This document shows, piece after piece, positions 9,076 through 17,800 of a stretch of DNA of 50,607 nt. How positions within the stretch are numbered: position 1 is the first letter of the stretch; the number at the start of each line of letters is the position of its first letter. The notes beneath the pieces are model-generated. The model saw only the letters and a program-made list of their open reading frames with translations. It was not told the origin of the DNA and made no database searches. This DNA is from Micavibrio_A sp964423095 (lineage in GTDB: Bacteria > Pseudomonadota > Alphaproteobacteria > Micavibrionales > Micavibrionaceae). The translations under genes were made by a program, and so were the position numbers. The DNA is taken from positions 1 through 50,607 of the forward strand of contig CAYRDI010000011.1 in assembly GCA_964423095.1 (NCBI GenBank), written 5' to 3'.

Positions 9076-9786
9076 TCAAACGCCGGTGACGGCACCGAAA
9101 CGGCGTTCCCGTTTTTGGAAATCAGCGATGGCTTCTTCCAGATCGGTTTTACCGAAATCCGGCCAGAGTGTGTTTGTAAAATACAATTCAGTATACGCGC
9201 ATTGCCACAACAGGAAATTGCTGATCCGCTGCTCCCCGCTGGTGCGGATCAGGATGTCTGGATCCGGCATGCCATCGGTCATCAGGAATTGGGGGAAATA
9301 CTCTTCGGCTGTTTCAAAATTGGCAGGCAAGCCTTTTTCCTTCATGGCATTCGCATAGGCCGCCGCCGCATGAACCAGTTCGTTGCGCGCACCGTAATTG
9401 AGCGCAATCGTCAAAAAGATGCCGTCATTCCCGCCGGTCAGTTTTTCGGCGTTTTCGATCAACTCCACTATGTCGGCGGAAAGCTCGGCCCGCGAACCGA
9501 TGACCCGCAGCCGTATATTGTTCCGGTGCAAATCAGCCGTCTCTGCGCGCAAAAACATCCGGAGCAGGCGCATCAGTTCATTGATCTCATCCACAGGCCG
9601 TGACCAGTTTTCAGATGAAAAACCGAACAGCGTAATATACTTCACACCAAGTTCGCCCGCCGCGCGCACAGTTCTCTTCACGGCTTCAACCCCTTGATGG
9701 TGCCCGGCTGTACGGGGCAACCCGCGGTTTTTCGCCCAGCGTCCATTCCCGTCCATGATAATCGCAATATGTTGCGGCATTTTCAT
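9076..9786 (-). CDS. uppS: Undecaprenyl diphosphate synthase (cis-prenyltransferase)
   Basis: UppS condenses isopentenyl diphosphate units onto farnesyl diphosphate in cis to make the C55 carrier lipid for peptidoglycan and O-antigen. The 236-residue protein begins with the hallmark IAIIMDGNGRWAKNRG, whose Asp binds magnesium. It also contains the conserved FGFSSENW and, near the C-terminus, DILIRTSGEQRISNFLLWQ. Length is typical. Two ATG codons (MKMPQ) are possible starts, and I kept the first. It lies 18 bp after frr. Confidence 0.97.
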   Translation of the reverse strand: MKMPQHIAIIMDGNGRWAKNRGLPRTAGHHQGVEAVKRTVRAAGELGVKYITLFGFSSENWSRPVDEINELMRLLRMFLRAETADLHRNNIRLRVIGSRAELSADIVELIENAEKLTGGNDGIFLTIALNYGARNELVHAAAAYANAMKEKGLPANFETAEEYFPQFLMTDGMPDPDILIRTSGEQRISNFLLWQCAYTELYFTNTLWPDFGKTDLEEAIADFQKRERRFGAVTGV

Positions 9787-9804
9787 CTTTTTCTTGCCGA
9801 CGGA

Positions 9805-10356
9805 TCAGACCGTCATAATGTCTTTTTCTTTTTCGGACAGCATTGTGTCGATTTTTTGGATGTGTGAATCGGTCAACTTCTGGACTTCATCACCCAGTCG
9901 TTTGTTTTCGTCTTCGGACTGTCCGTCCGCTTTTTCCTTCTTCAACGCTTCCATCCCGTCACGACGGACGTTCCGCACGGCAACGCGGGAATTTTCGGCA
10001 TATTGACCGGCGACTTTGACCATATCCTTACGGCGATCCTCGGTCAGCGGTGGGATCGGAATCCGGATCAGGTTTCCATCCGCCTGTGGGTTCAGGCCCA
10101 AATTGGCATCGCGGATCGCTTTTTCTACGGACTTCACAGAGGATGAATCCCATACCTGTACCGTCAGCATCCGCGGCTCGGGCACCGATACGCTCCCTAC
10201 CTGATTGAGCGGCATGCGCGATCCGTAAACCTCCACCGTAATGGGGTCCAGCATCGCCGTGCTTGCACGGCCCGTGCGCAAACCGGAAAATTCATGCTTC
10301 AAAGCATCAACCGCGGATTCCATGCGGCGTTTGATGTCTTCCTTGTTAAAGGCCAT
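9805..10356 (-). CDS. frr: Ribosome recycling factor
   Basis: Frr, with EF-G, splits the post-termination ribosome. The 183-residue protein shows the expected two-domain pattern: a three-helix bundle of charged residues at both ends (N-terminal DIKRRMESAVDALKHEFSGL, C-terminal KLTDSHIQKIDTMLSEKEKD) and a small beta domain in between (ITVEVYGSRMPLNQVGSV). The segment GLRTGRAS near residue 25 is conserved in the family. ATG start, 28 bp after pyrH. The order pyrH-frr is near-universal in bacteria. Confidence 0.97.
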   Translation of the reverse strand: MAFNKEDIKRRMESAVDALKHEFSGLRTGRASTAMLDPITVEVYGSRMPLNQVGSVSVPEPRMLTVQVWDSSSVKSVEKAIRDANLGLNPQADGNLIRIPIPPLTEDRRKDMVKVAGQYAENSRVAVRNVRRDGMEALKKEKADGQSEDENKRLGDEVQKLTDSHIQKIDTMLSEKEKDIMTV

Positions 10357-10384
10357 AATCGTCTCCTTATTCTTCTTGTTTTTG

Positions 10385-11134
10385 TTACTTGCCGCTCACG
10401 GTCGTGAACGTGCCTTGCCCCGTCATCACACGGGCAAAATTTCCTTCTTCGCGAACATTGAAAATAATGATCGGAATATTGTTTTCACGCGCCAACGAAA
10501 TGGCGGTGGCATCCATTACTCGCAAATCCTTGGTCAACACATCGATATAAGTGATGGTATCGAACCGTTTTGCACTGGGATCTTTGTTTGGATCGGCGGT
10601 ATAAACACCATCGACCTTCGTCCCTTTCAGGATCGCGTTGCAATTCATTTCCGATGCACGGAGCGCCGCCGTGGTATCGGACGTAAAATATGGGTTTCCC
10701 GTTCCGGCGGCAAAAATCACCACGCGTCCCTTTTCCATGTGGCGCATCGCTTTGCGGCGGATATACGGCTCGCAGATTGCCGACATCGGAATGGCGGACA
10801 TCACGCGGGTGTCAACACCAAGCTGTTCCAGCGCAGACTGCAACGCCAGCGCGTTGATGACGATCCCCAGCATCCCCATATAATCGGCCTGCGTCCGGTC
10901 CATGCCTTCGGCGGCACCGGACACCCCGCGGAAGATGTTCCCAGCCCCCACCGACACGCAAACTTCCACGCCCATGTCCTGAACTGCTTTTATATCGCGG
11001 GCGACGCGGTTCAGCGTTTTGGAATCAAGACCGAATTCCTTTTCACCCATCAGGACTTCACCTGACATCTTCAAAAGAACGCGTTTATGTTTGATATTCG
11101 GGGCCAATTCTATTTTTTCCGCAGTCATTGTCAT
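10385..11134 (-). CDS. pyrH: UMP kinase
   Basis: PyrH phosphorylates UMP to UDP in pyrimidine nucleotide synthesis and belongs to the amino-acid-kinase superfamily. The 249-residue protein has the ATP-binding start RVLLKMSGEVLMGEKEFGLD, the glycine-rich GAGNIFRG segment, and the UMP-site region FAAGTGNPYFTSDTTAALRA. It ends normally (GTFTTVSGK). A second ATG two codons in is also possible. It follows tsf after a 123-bp gap that holds a terminator, so pyrH needs readthrough or its own promoter. Confidence 0.96.
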   Translation of the reverse strand: MTMTAEKIELAPNIKHKRVLLKMSGEVLMGEKEFGLDSKTLNRVARDIKAVQDMGVEVCVSVGAGNIFRGVSGAAEGMDRTQADYMGMLGIVINALALQSALEQLGVDTRVMSAIPMSAICEPYIRRKAMRHMEKGRVVIFAAGTGNPYFTSDTTAALRASEMNCNAILKGTKVDGVYTADPNKDPSAKRFDTITYIDVLTKDLRVMDATAISLARENNIPIIIFNVREEGNFARVMTGQGTFTTVSGK

Positions 11135-11222
11135 AATTTCTCACTTTGGTCTGACACAGACAAAATACGGGAACAATCCGCATCTGTCCATAAAGGGTGT
11201 TGGCATGGTTCGGGGCCACAGA

Positions 11223-11248
11223 AAAATCCCGGCGGATGCCGGGATTTT
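11223..11248 (-). terminator. Intrinsic terminator after tsf
   Basis: A perfect 11-bp stem, AAAATCCCGGC paired with GCCGGGATTTT, with a 4-base loop (GGAT), starts 9 bp past the tsf stop. Read on the minus strand the hairpin runs into ATTTTTCT, so it has the stem-plus-U-tract form of a Rho-independent terminator. It should separate rpsB-tsf from pyrH-frr, at least in part. The symmetric A/T ends mean it could also act on the other strand. Confidence 0.8.
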
Positions 11249-11257
11249 CTTTGATCT

Positions 11258-12181
11258 TTATGCGCTTTTTGCGGTCGCTGCCACTTCGGCGGCAAAATCG
11301 ACTTCTTCCTTTTCGATCCCCTCACCCAACTGGATACGGGAATAAGCCACCAAAGCCACCTGCGCACCGGCTTCCTTGCCCGCATTTTCAAGCAGTTTGG
11401 AAATCTTCGTTTCGCCATCCATCACGAACACCTGCTCCAGAAGGCAGATTTCTTCATAGAATTTACGCATACGGCCATCGAGCATTTTCTCGACGATGTC
11501 GGCGGGCTTGCCTTCGGCTTTTGCCTGTTCGCGTAAGACATCTTTTTCTCGTTCCATGGTGGCGGCATCCACATCTTCTTTTTTCAAGAAGCGCGGGAAA
11601 GCAGCGGCAACGTGCATGGCGATTTTTTTGCCGAGTTCTTCCAGTTTTGCTTTATCGCCCGCGGATTCCAACGCAACCAGAACACCGATCTTACCAAGGT
11701 TCGGAGCCACGGCATTGTGAACATAGCCCACAACGACGCCATCCTTTACTTCGATTTTTTCCATACGGCGGATATTCATGTTTTCGCCAATTTTTGCGAT
11801 CAGGGTCGTCAGGTTTTCGGAGATCGCCTTGCCATCCAGTTTGGCATCAAGCAAAGAGGCCAGATCTTTGGCTTCCGACAACGCTTTGCCCGTCACGCTT
11901 TTCACAAAGCCCTGGAATTCTTCGTTCCGTGCCACGAAGTCAGTTTCGGAGTTTACTTCCACAACCGTACCCGTCTTGCCGTTCGTTGCGATGGAAACCA
12001 GACCTTCGGCGGCCGTGCGCGAAGATTTCTTCGCGGCCTTTGCCAGACCTTTTTTACGCAGCCAATCGGTGGCGGCTTCGATATCGCCGTTGTTTTCGGT
12101 CAGCGCGTTTTTGGCATCCATCATGCCTGCGCCGGTGGATTCGCGAAGTTGTTTGACCATGGATGCTGTGATTTCAGCCAT
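11258..12181 (-). CDS. tsf: Elongation factor Ts
   Basis: EF-Ts exchanges GDP for GTP on EF-Tu. The 307-residue protein begins with the UBA-like domain (VKQLRESTGAGMMDAKNAL), which is followed by the TDWLRKKGL motif. The core repeats contain SETDFVARNEEF and, in the second half, HVAAAFPRFLKKEDVD. Length fits alphaproteobacterial EF-Ts. An AAGGA sequence sits about 10 nt before the ATG. It lies 108 bp after rpsB, with a palindromic repeat in the gap, and is closed by a strong terminator. Confidence 0.97.
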   Translation of the reverse strand: MAEITASMVKQLRESTGAGMMDAKNALTENNGDIEAATDWLRKKGLAKAAKKSSRTAAEGLVSIATNGKTGTVVEVNSETDFVARNEEFQGFVKSVTGKALSEAKDLASLLDAKLDGKAISENLTTLIAKIGENMNIRRMEKIEVKDGVVVGYVHNAVAPNLGKIGVLVALESAGDKAKLEELGKKIAMHVAAAFPRFLKKEDVDAATMEREKDVLREQAKAEGKPADIVEKMLDGRMRKFYEEICLLEQVFVMDGETKISKLLENAGKEAGAQVALVAYSRIQLGEGIEKEEVDFAAEVAATAKSA

Positions 12182-12213
12182 TTTCTTTATTCCTTTGTCT
12201 AAGTTTAAAAACC

Positions 12214-12279
12214 GTCATCCTGAGCGTAGCGAAGGATCTTATCAAAAGATCCTTCGGGCGCGAACGCCCTCAGGATGAC
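12214..12279. repeat. REP-like palindromic element between rpsB and tsf
   Basis: A 66-bp segment begins GTCATCCTGAG and ends with its exact inverse CTCAGGATGAC. Inside it AAGGATCTT and AAGATCCTT form a second arm pair. This type of sequence (CATCCTGAGCG...GAAGGATC) is a widespread intergenic palindrome in many proteobacterial genomes. Transcribed on the minus strand it would fold into a long hairpin between the rpsB stop and tsf. It may stabilise rpsB mRNA or be an RNase target. Only one copy of this type was noticed in the window. Confidence 0.7.
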
Positions 12280-12289
12280 AATGATTTGA

Positions 12290-13090
12290 TTAACCGGCGT
12301 TGGCCGCTTTTTTGGCCGGTGCCGCATCCGCATCGTCTTGTGCGGCTTTGGGCAGCGTGACTTTTACATCGACCGCTTCGCCTGTGTCTTTACCGGCACG
12401 GGCGATTTCCGCCTGAATACCGTCCAGAATGGCTTCGGCCGCCAGATCGCAGTAGAGTTCGATCGCACGCAAGGCGTCATCGTTCCCGGGAACCGGATAC
12501 GTAATGCCTTTGGGCGAGGAGTTGGAATCCAGAATGGCGATGACCGGAATGCCCAGCTTGTTGGCTTCTTCCACCGCAATATCTTCCTTGTTCACATCGA
12601 TGATGAACAGGGCATCGGGTTGACCGCCCATTTCCTTGATCCCGCCGAGCGAAAGCTCCAGCTTTTCCTTTTCGCGGCTCAGCATCAGAACTTCTTTCTT
12701 GGTCAGACCTTGCGGGCTGGCCAGTGTTTGTTCAACTTCGCGCAGACGGTTGATGGACACGGAAATCGTTTTCCAGTTGGTCATCATACCGCCGAGCCAG
12801 CGGTGGTTGACGTAGTATTGACCGCAGCGTTTCGCGGCTTCGGCAACTTTTTCTTGTGCCTGACGTTTCGTTCCAACGAACAGAACACGGCCGCCATTCG
12901 CAGCAATATCGCGCATGGATTTCAGCGCGGTGTTCAGCATCGGCACGGTTTGTTGAAGGTCAAGAATGTGGATTCCGTTCCGGACGCCGAAGATGTATTC
13001 GCGCATCTGGGGGTTCCAGCGACGTGTGTGGTGACCGAAGTGTACGCCCGCTTCGAGCAATTGGCGCATGGTAAATTGTGGCATAGCCAT
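12290..13090 (-). CDS. rpsB: 30S ribosomal protein S2
   Basis: S2 binds the head-body junction of the small ribosomal subunit. The protein reads 266 residues from the ATG at 13090: MAMPQFTMRQLLEAGVHFGH, the conserved S2 opening, then NPQMREYIFG and the core segment RWLGGMMTNWKT. The open frame extends 24 codons further upstream, but an AAGGAG ribosome-binding site lies 10 nt before the ATG at 13090, which fixes the start. The C-terminus has an Ala-rich extension (DADAAPAKKAANAG) beyond the usual core, as in other alphaproteobacteria. First gene of the rpsB-tsf unit. Confidence 0.97.
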   Translation of the reverse strand: MAMPQFTMRQLLEAGVHFGHHTRRWNPQMREYIFGVRNGIHILDLQQTVPMLNTALKSMRDIAANGGRVLFVGTKRQAQEKVAEAAKRCGQYYVNHRWLGGMMTNWKTISVSINRLREVEQTLASPQGLTKKEVLMLSREKEKLELSLGGIKEMGGQPDALFIIDVNKEDIAVEEANKLGIPVIAILDSNSSPKGITYPVPGNDDALRAIELYCDLAAEAILDGIQAEIARAGKDTGEAVDVKVTLPKAAQDDADAAPAKKAANAG

Positions 13091-13250
13091 GGATATGGTT
13101 CTCCTTTTTATATCCGGTTGTTTCCTCGGCGGGCCTTGGTTTTTCAAGGGGTTACCCCCCAAAACACCGGGTAAGGAACCCGCCTGTGAATTTACTACTG
13201 GCGCGGGTTATACCCCCAAAACCCGCAGAATGGCAAGGGAAAACAGGTCA
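13091..13250 (-). promoter_or_regulatory. Structured 5' leader of rpsB (candidate)
   Basis: The roughly 160 bp upstream of rpsB are rich in G runs on the minus strand and contain three perfect small inverted repeats. GCGGGTT/AACCCGC spans 13203-13226 with a 10-nt loop, CGGGT/ACCCG has a 5-nt loop (near 13178-13192), and GGGG/CCCC has a 3-nt loop at 13158-13168. A TTGACC box (13251-13246) and a TTGACG box (13286-13281) on the minus strand could be -35 elements, but no convincing -10 follows either. Ribosomal protein genes often have leaders bound by their product; autoregulation by S2 is an inference. Confidence 0.35.
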
Positions 13251-13272
13251 ATTTATTATTTTCATAATATTT

Positions 13273-13301
13273 TTGCATCGCGTCAAGTTATTTGATATAA
13301 A
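13273..13301 (+). promoter_or_regulatory. Sigma-70-like promoter giving a possibly leaderless transcript
   Basis: TTGCAT at 13273-13278 and TATAAA at 13296-13301 are separated by exactly 17 bp. Transcription would be expected 6-8 nt beyond the -10, at or within a base or two of 13308, which is the A of the ATG of the following gene. No ribosome-binding site can fit between promoter and start codon. On the opposite strand the TTGACG box at 13286-13281 overlaps it, so this may be a divergent promoter region with rpsB. Confidence 0.5.
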
Positions 13302-13307
13302 AACGGT

Positions 13308-13868
13308 ATGATTTTTGGCAACTTTGCAAAATTCCAGTGCGGAAAATTGATAATATATGTCAATCCCAATAAATTGACCGAGGAAACGCGCGCCCTCCAG
13401 CCAAGCGGCACAAAAAAAGACACTTACGTATTGCGATTAGGCGGAGCAGAAAACTATCCACCACAAGCGATCCATGGTCGGCTTGAGGTTACGGGCAACG
13501 AAAAAGACATTCTTTGGGAAATAAACAATCCCGGTTTTGAAGTCCCGTATGAAATGATCCTTGTCGGAGAAAACAAAGAAACCAGAATTTACGCCGATGA
13601 TTTAGAGTTCCTTGTCAAAAACCCGAATGGTTCGTTTACGGCCTATACAGTCCACGGAATATCCGAAGGAACACGCTTAAGAGACCCCCAAAAAGCCCGG
13701 CGGGTTGAACTGGAACGGCACGCAGATGAATCTCGTTACGTCCCTTTTGCTCCAACCTCCGACTTTTTGAATGAAGACGATGAAGATTTCAAACTGATCG
13801 ATGACGATGATGTGATACCCGGTGCAACCACGGTGCCAAACACATCTCCCGCGCCCACAACCCGTTAA
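13308..13868 (+). CDS. Hypothetical protein with acidic C-terminal tail
   Basis: I do not recognise this 186-residue protein. It has no signal peptide and no membrane helix. The middle (about residues 40-125) alternates charged and hydrophobic residues in a beta-rich pattern (GRLEVTGNEKDILWEINN, SFTAYTVHGISEGTRL). The C-terminal part is strongly acidic (FLNEDDEDFKLIDDDDV), then Pro/Thr-rich. It is the only plus-strand gene between rpsB and the pagL gene, and it ends 7 bp from the convergent YeiH gene. Base composition and codon use at the 5' end are more AT-rich than the neighbours, hinting at a less conserved or acquired gene. The ATG coincides with the predicted transcription start; a TTG 13 codons downstream is an alternative. 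A good promoter and an open frame over the whole interval support it as real. Confidence 0.65.
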   Translation: MIFGNFAKFQCGKLIIYVNPNKLTEETRALQPSGTKKDTYVLRLGGAENYPPQAIHGRLEVTGNEKDILWEINNPGFEVPYEMILVGENKETRIYADDLEFLVKNPNGSFTAYTVHGISEGTRLRDPQKARRVELERHADESRYVPFAPTSDFLNEDDEDFKLIDDDDVIPGATTVPNTSPAPTTR

Positions 13869-13875
13869 AACGGTT

Positions 13876-14841
13876 TCATCGTATTACACCCGCATTAATG
13901 GCGACAAAGGTCGTGATGGTGACAATCACCCAAAGAATCATCCCTTGCATAAGGGGTTTTACCCCTACCTCACGGATCGCTTCCCGCGTCAAATTTGCGC
14001 CGATCAGAAACAACGTCACCACCAGTAAACGACGCGCAATAAATTCCAAAACGTGACCGGTGGGTTGTAATGACGGAATATACGTCACCACCCCCGCCAT
14101 CGCCAGAAAGCCAAGAATAAAAAACGGGTAGCGCGGTTTGGGCTTTACCCGTTCCTCCCCCATCGTATCGTAAACACGAGGGCGTTGTTGATGGATATAT
14201 TGAATGACCAATACCATTGGGACAATCCACAAGGCGCGCGCCAATTTTACGGTTGTGCCCGTTTCTAGCGCGATAGGTCCGTATATCGATCCAGCCCCCA
14301 CAACGGAACTGGTATCGTGAATGGCCAGCGCGCTCCACAAGCCGAATTCATGTTCGCTTAAACCAAAATGATGGCCGATCGCTGGAAAAATCAACAACGC
14401 CACCGCGTTCAATATAAACACCACCGCCATGGCCACCGTAATATTATGCGCCTTCGCATCGATCACGGGGGCCACGGCGGCAATCGCGCTGCCGCCGCAA
14501 ATCGCTGTTCCCACCGCAATCAATAACGAGGATTCCTTATCCGATTTTATCATGCGCCCAAGAAACAACCCCACACCCATCACCAACGCAATACTGATGG
14601 CTGTATAGCCTAGCCCGGAAAGACCAACTTTTGCGACAGCAATCAGGTTCATGCCTGCGCCCAACCCAATAACAGAAAAAGAAAGCAATGTTTTGGTCAT
14701 CGCCTTCGTTTTATCAAGATAGGGATTGCCGAAGACAAGAGCGATAAAGACCCCGAACAACAACGCCTCACCCGCATTGATTGCGGGCCAGAAGCAGAGT
14801 AACGCCAAAACAGGGACAAGAATTTTGGCAGAACCGTTCAT
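13876..14841 (-). CDS. YeiH/UPF0324 family putative sulfate exporter, membrane protein
   Basis: A 321-residue protein of the YeiH/UPF0324 family (PSE transporters, COG2855). About ten hydrophobic helices can be seen. Family motifs are LLSFSVIGLGAGMN in the first third, TAICGGSAIAAVAPVI around the middle, and the SALAIHDTSSVVGAGSIYG segment. Members are annotated as putative sulfate exporters on slender evidence, so the substrate is unproven. The frame opens at a TTG (14862) inside dnaE, but the ATG at 14841 (MNGSAKILVPVLAL) just after the dnaE stop is the more likely start; neither has a strong ribosome-binding site. It is the last gene of the long minus-strand series. Confidence 0.88.
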   Translation of the reverse strand: MNGSAKILVPVLALLCFWPAINAGEALLFGVFIALVFGNPYLDKTKAMTKTLLSFSVIGLGAGMNLIAVAKVGLSGLGYTAISIALVMGVGLFLGRMIKSDKESSLLIAVGTAICGGSAIAAVAPVIDAKAHNITVAMAVVFILNAVALLIFPAIGHHFGLSEHEFGLWSALAIHDTSSVVGAGSIYGPIALETGTTVKLARALWIVPMVLVIQYIHQQRPRVYDTMGEERVKPKPRYPFFILGFLAMAGVVTYIPSLQPTGHVLEFIARRLLVVTLFLIGANLTREAIREVGVKPLMQGMILWVIVTITTFVAINAGVIR

Positions 14842-14848
14842 TCGGCAT

Positions 14849-17800
14849 TTATCTTTCGGCAATCTTGATTACGCCGGGTGTTGAACGGATGGCCGCAATC
14901 GCGGCGGGTGACATCGACCACCGGCCTTTGAGCGCGATTTCCGCCATCTCTCCTTTTTGGGTTTTGGCGAACACGGTGATCTTCACGGCCCCCTGCCCTT
15001 CGACGGCGATCAAATCCTGAATCCGTTTTACCGGCGCGGGCGCATCGATATAGACATTCAATTCCGCAAGGCGCTTTGCCAACTTTTCATCAAGGGGTTC
15101 AATGATGTGTCCCAACAGTCGGATCTGTTCATCTTTGATGTCCGCATCGCACGTCAAAAGCAACGCCGTTCCGGGTTCCAGAAACGGCCGCGCGCGTGAC
15201 AATGTTTCCGAAAAAATCATCACCTCGTAAACACCCGTGGCATCAGACATCTGAAGAAAAGCGTATTTGTTTCCGCTCTTTCCCATCTTTTCTACTTTTT
15301 TGATTAAAACCCCAGCCATTTGTACGCGGCTGCTCGGCCTGCGATCCAGCTCTTCGGGAAGATGGGCCAGGGAGACGATTTTCATGCGCTCCAGTTGATC
15401 CGTTTTTGTATCCAGCGGATGTGCCGATAAATAAAACCCGACGGCATCGAATTCGTGCCGCAATTTTTCCAGCACATCCCAGTCCTGCGATGGTTTAAGC
15501 GGCGGCAGTTCCGCGCCCTTCTCACCCGTATCCCCGAACAGACTGACCTGCCCCGTCTCCCGTTCTTCGGCTTGGGTTTGTGCATGGCGCAGCAAAAGTT
15601 CGATATTTTCGTATAATTCGGAACGCTTGGCATAAATCGCATCGAATGCACCCGCACAGGTTAACTGCTCAAACTGCTTCTTATTGATAACGCGGGAATC
15701 AAGCCGCCCCAAAAAATCGGACAATGTTTTATATGTGCCGTGTTCGCCACGTTCCTGCACGACTTTTTCCATCGCCCCATGCCCAACGCCTTTCAGCGCG
15801 GCCAAGGCATACCGGATTTTCATGTCTTCTACGGCAAACATCACGGACGATTTGTTGATATCCGGCGGCAACAACGGGATACCCATCCTGTCGACTTCCT
15901 GCTTGAAGATCGCGAGCTTGTCCGTGTTCCCGTAATCAAGAGTCATCAACGCCGTCATGAATTCAACAGGATAATTGGCTTTCAGCCACGCCGTTTGGTA
16001 CGCAACAAGTGCATACGCAGCCGCATGCGATTTATTGAACCCGTATCCTGCGAATTTTTCGATCTGGACGAAAATGGCGGCCGCCTGCTCTTCGGGCACG
16101 CCGGAAAATTCCTTTGCACCTTTGACAAACATGGCCTGCTGGCTATCCATCTCTTCCTTGATCTTCTTTCCCATGGCGCGGCGAAGAAGATCGGCACCGC
16201 CCAGCGTGTAGCCGGACAAAATCTGCGCTGCCTGCATCACCTGCTCCTGATACACCATAATGCCGTAGGTTTCTTCGAGCATCGATTGCAGTTTGGGGTG
16301 CAGGTAGTCCGGTTCTTCATTACCGTCCTTGACGGACACATATTTGGGAATGTTGTCCATCGGCCCCGGACGATAAAGCGCGACAAGCGCGATAATATCT
16401 TCGATCCGGTTCGGTTTCATCTTGCGCAGCGTGTCTTTCATCCCGCTACTTTCAAGCTGGAACACACCAATTGAATCCCCGCGGGATATCATCTCATACG
16501 CCTTTTGGTCGTCGAGCGGAATTTGCAGGATGTCGATGGATTTTCCATGCACCTGTTCCACCAATTCCACCGCCTTTTGCACGACGGTCAGCGTTTTCAG
16601 GCCGAGGAAGTCGAACTTCACCAACCCTGCCTGCTCTACATATTTCATATTGAACTGCGTCACCGGCATTTCCGAACGCGGATCGCGGTAAACGGGGACA
16701 AGTTGATGCAACGGCCGATCGGAGATTACAACGCCCGCAGCATGGGTTGATGCATGGCGATACAACCCTTCAAGTTGCAACGCTATATCGATCAGCTTCT
16801 GGCTGTTTTCATCCTTGTCTATTTCTGCGCGCAAATCCGCATCGGCATCCAGGGCTTCCTGCAATGTCACAGGGTTGGCCGGATTGTTCGGGATCATCTT
16901 GGCAATCCGGTCTACCTGCCCGTACGGCATTTGCAAAACGCGGCCCACATCGCGCACGGTATTACGTGCCTGTAACTTACCGAACGTGATGATCTGCGCC
17001 ACGCGATCACGTCCATACCGTTCCTGCACGTAATTGATCACCTCGTCCCGGCGATCCTGACAAAAATCGACGTCGAAGTCCGGCATGGAAACACGTTCGG
17101 GATTCAAAAATCGTTCGAACAGAAGATTGAAATGCAACGGGTCAAGGTCGGTAATCTTCAACGCCCACGCGACGACGGAACCCGCGCCGGACCCGCGCCC
17201 CGGCCCCACCGGAATACCATGATCTTTTGCCCATTTGATAAAATCAGACACGATCAGGAAGTATCCGGGGAACCCCATCCCTTCGATCGTTTTCAATTCA
17301 AAATCCAGCCGGTCCCAGTATGGCTGTTTATCCACAGCGGCATCAACATAATGATCCAGCCGCCACTGCAACCCTTCTTTGGCCTGCGCGCGCAATTCTT
17401 CGACCTCTGCCCGCCCGCTTTCCGTTTCGAAAGGCGGCAGGATTGGTTTTACGGATTGAAGAAGGAAGTGACACCGCTGCGCGATTACGCGCGTATTGAT
17501 GATCGCCTCCGGAATATCTGCGAACATTTCTTCCATATCTTCGGAAGATTTAAAGAAATGATGCTTTGTGACTTTCCGGCGGTCTTCTTCGGTCACATAG
17601 CGTCCATCGGCAATGCAAAGCAACGCATCATGCGCCTCATGCATCGACGGATCGGCAAAATAACAATCGTTTGTCGCGACCAACGGCACATTTTCCCGGT
17701 ACGCAAAATCGACCAACGCGGGTTCTATCTGGTCTTCGACGGACAAATTGTGCCGTTGCAGTTCAATGTAAAAACGGTCACTGAAAGTTTTTTTCAAAAA

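Noticed and set aside
13869..13875. Possible terminator between the orphan gene and the YeiH gene (CCGT-TAAA-ACGG)
   Set aside because: Stem of only 4 bp within a 7-bp gap and no U tract; too weak to call.
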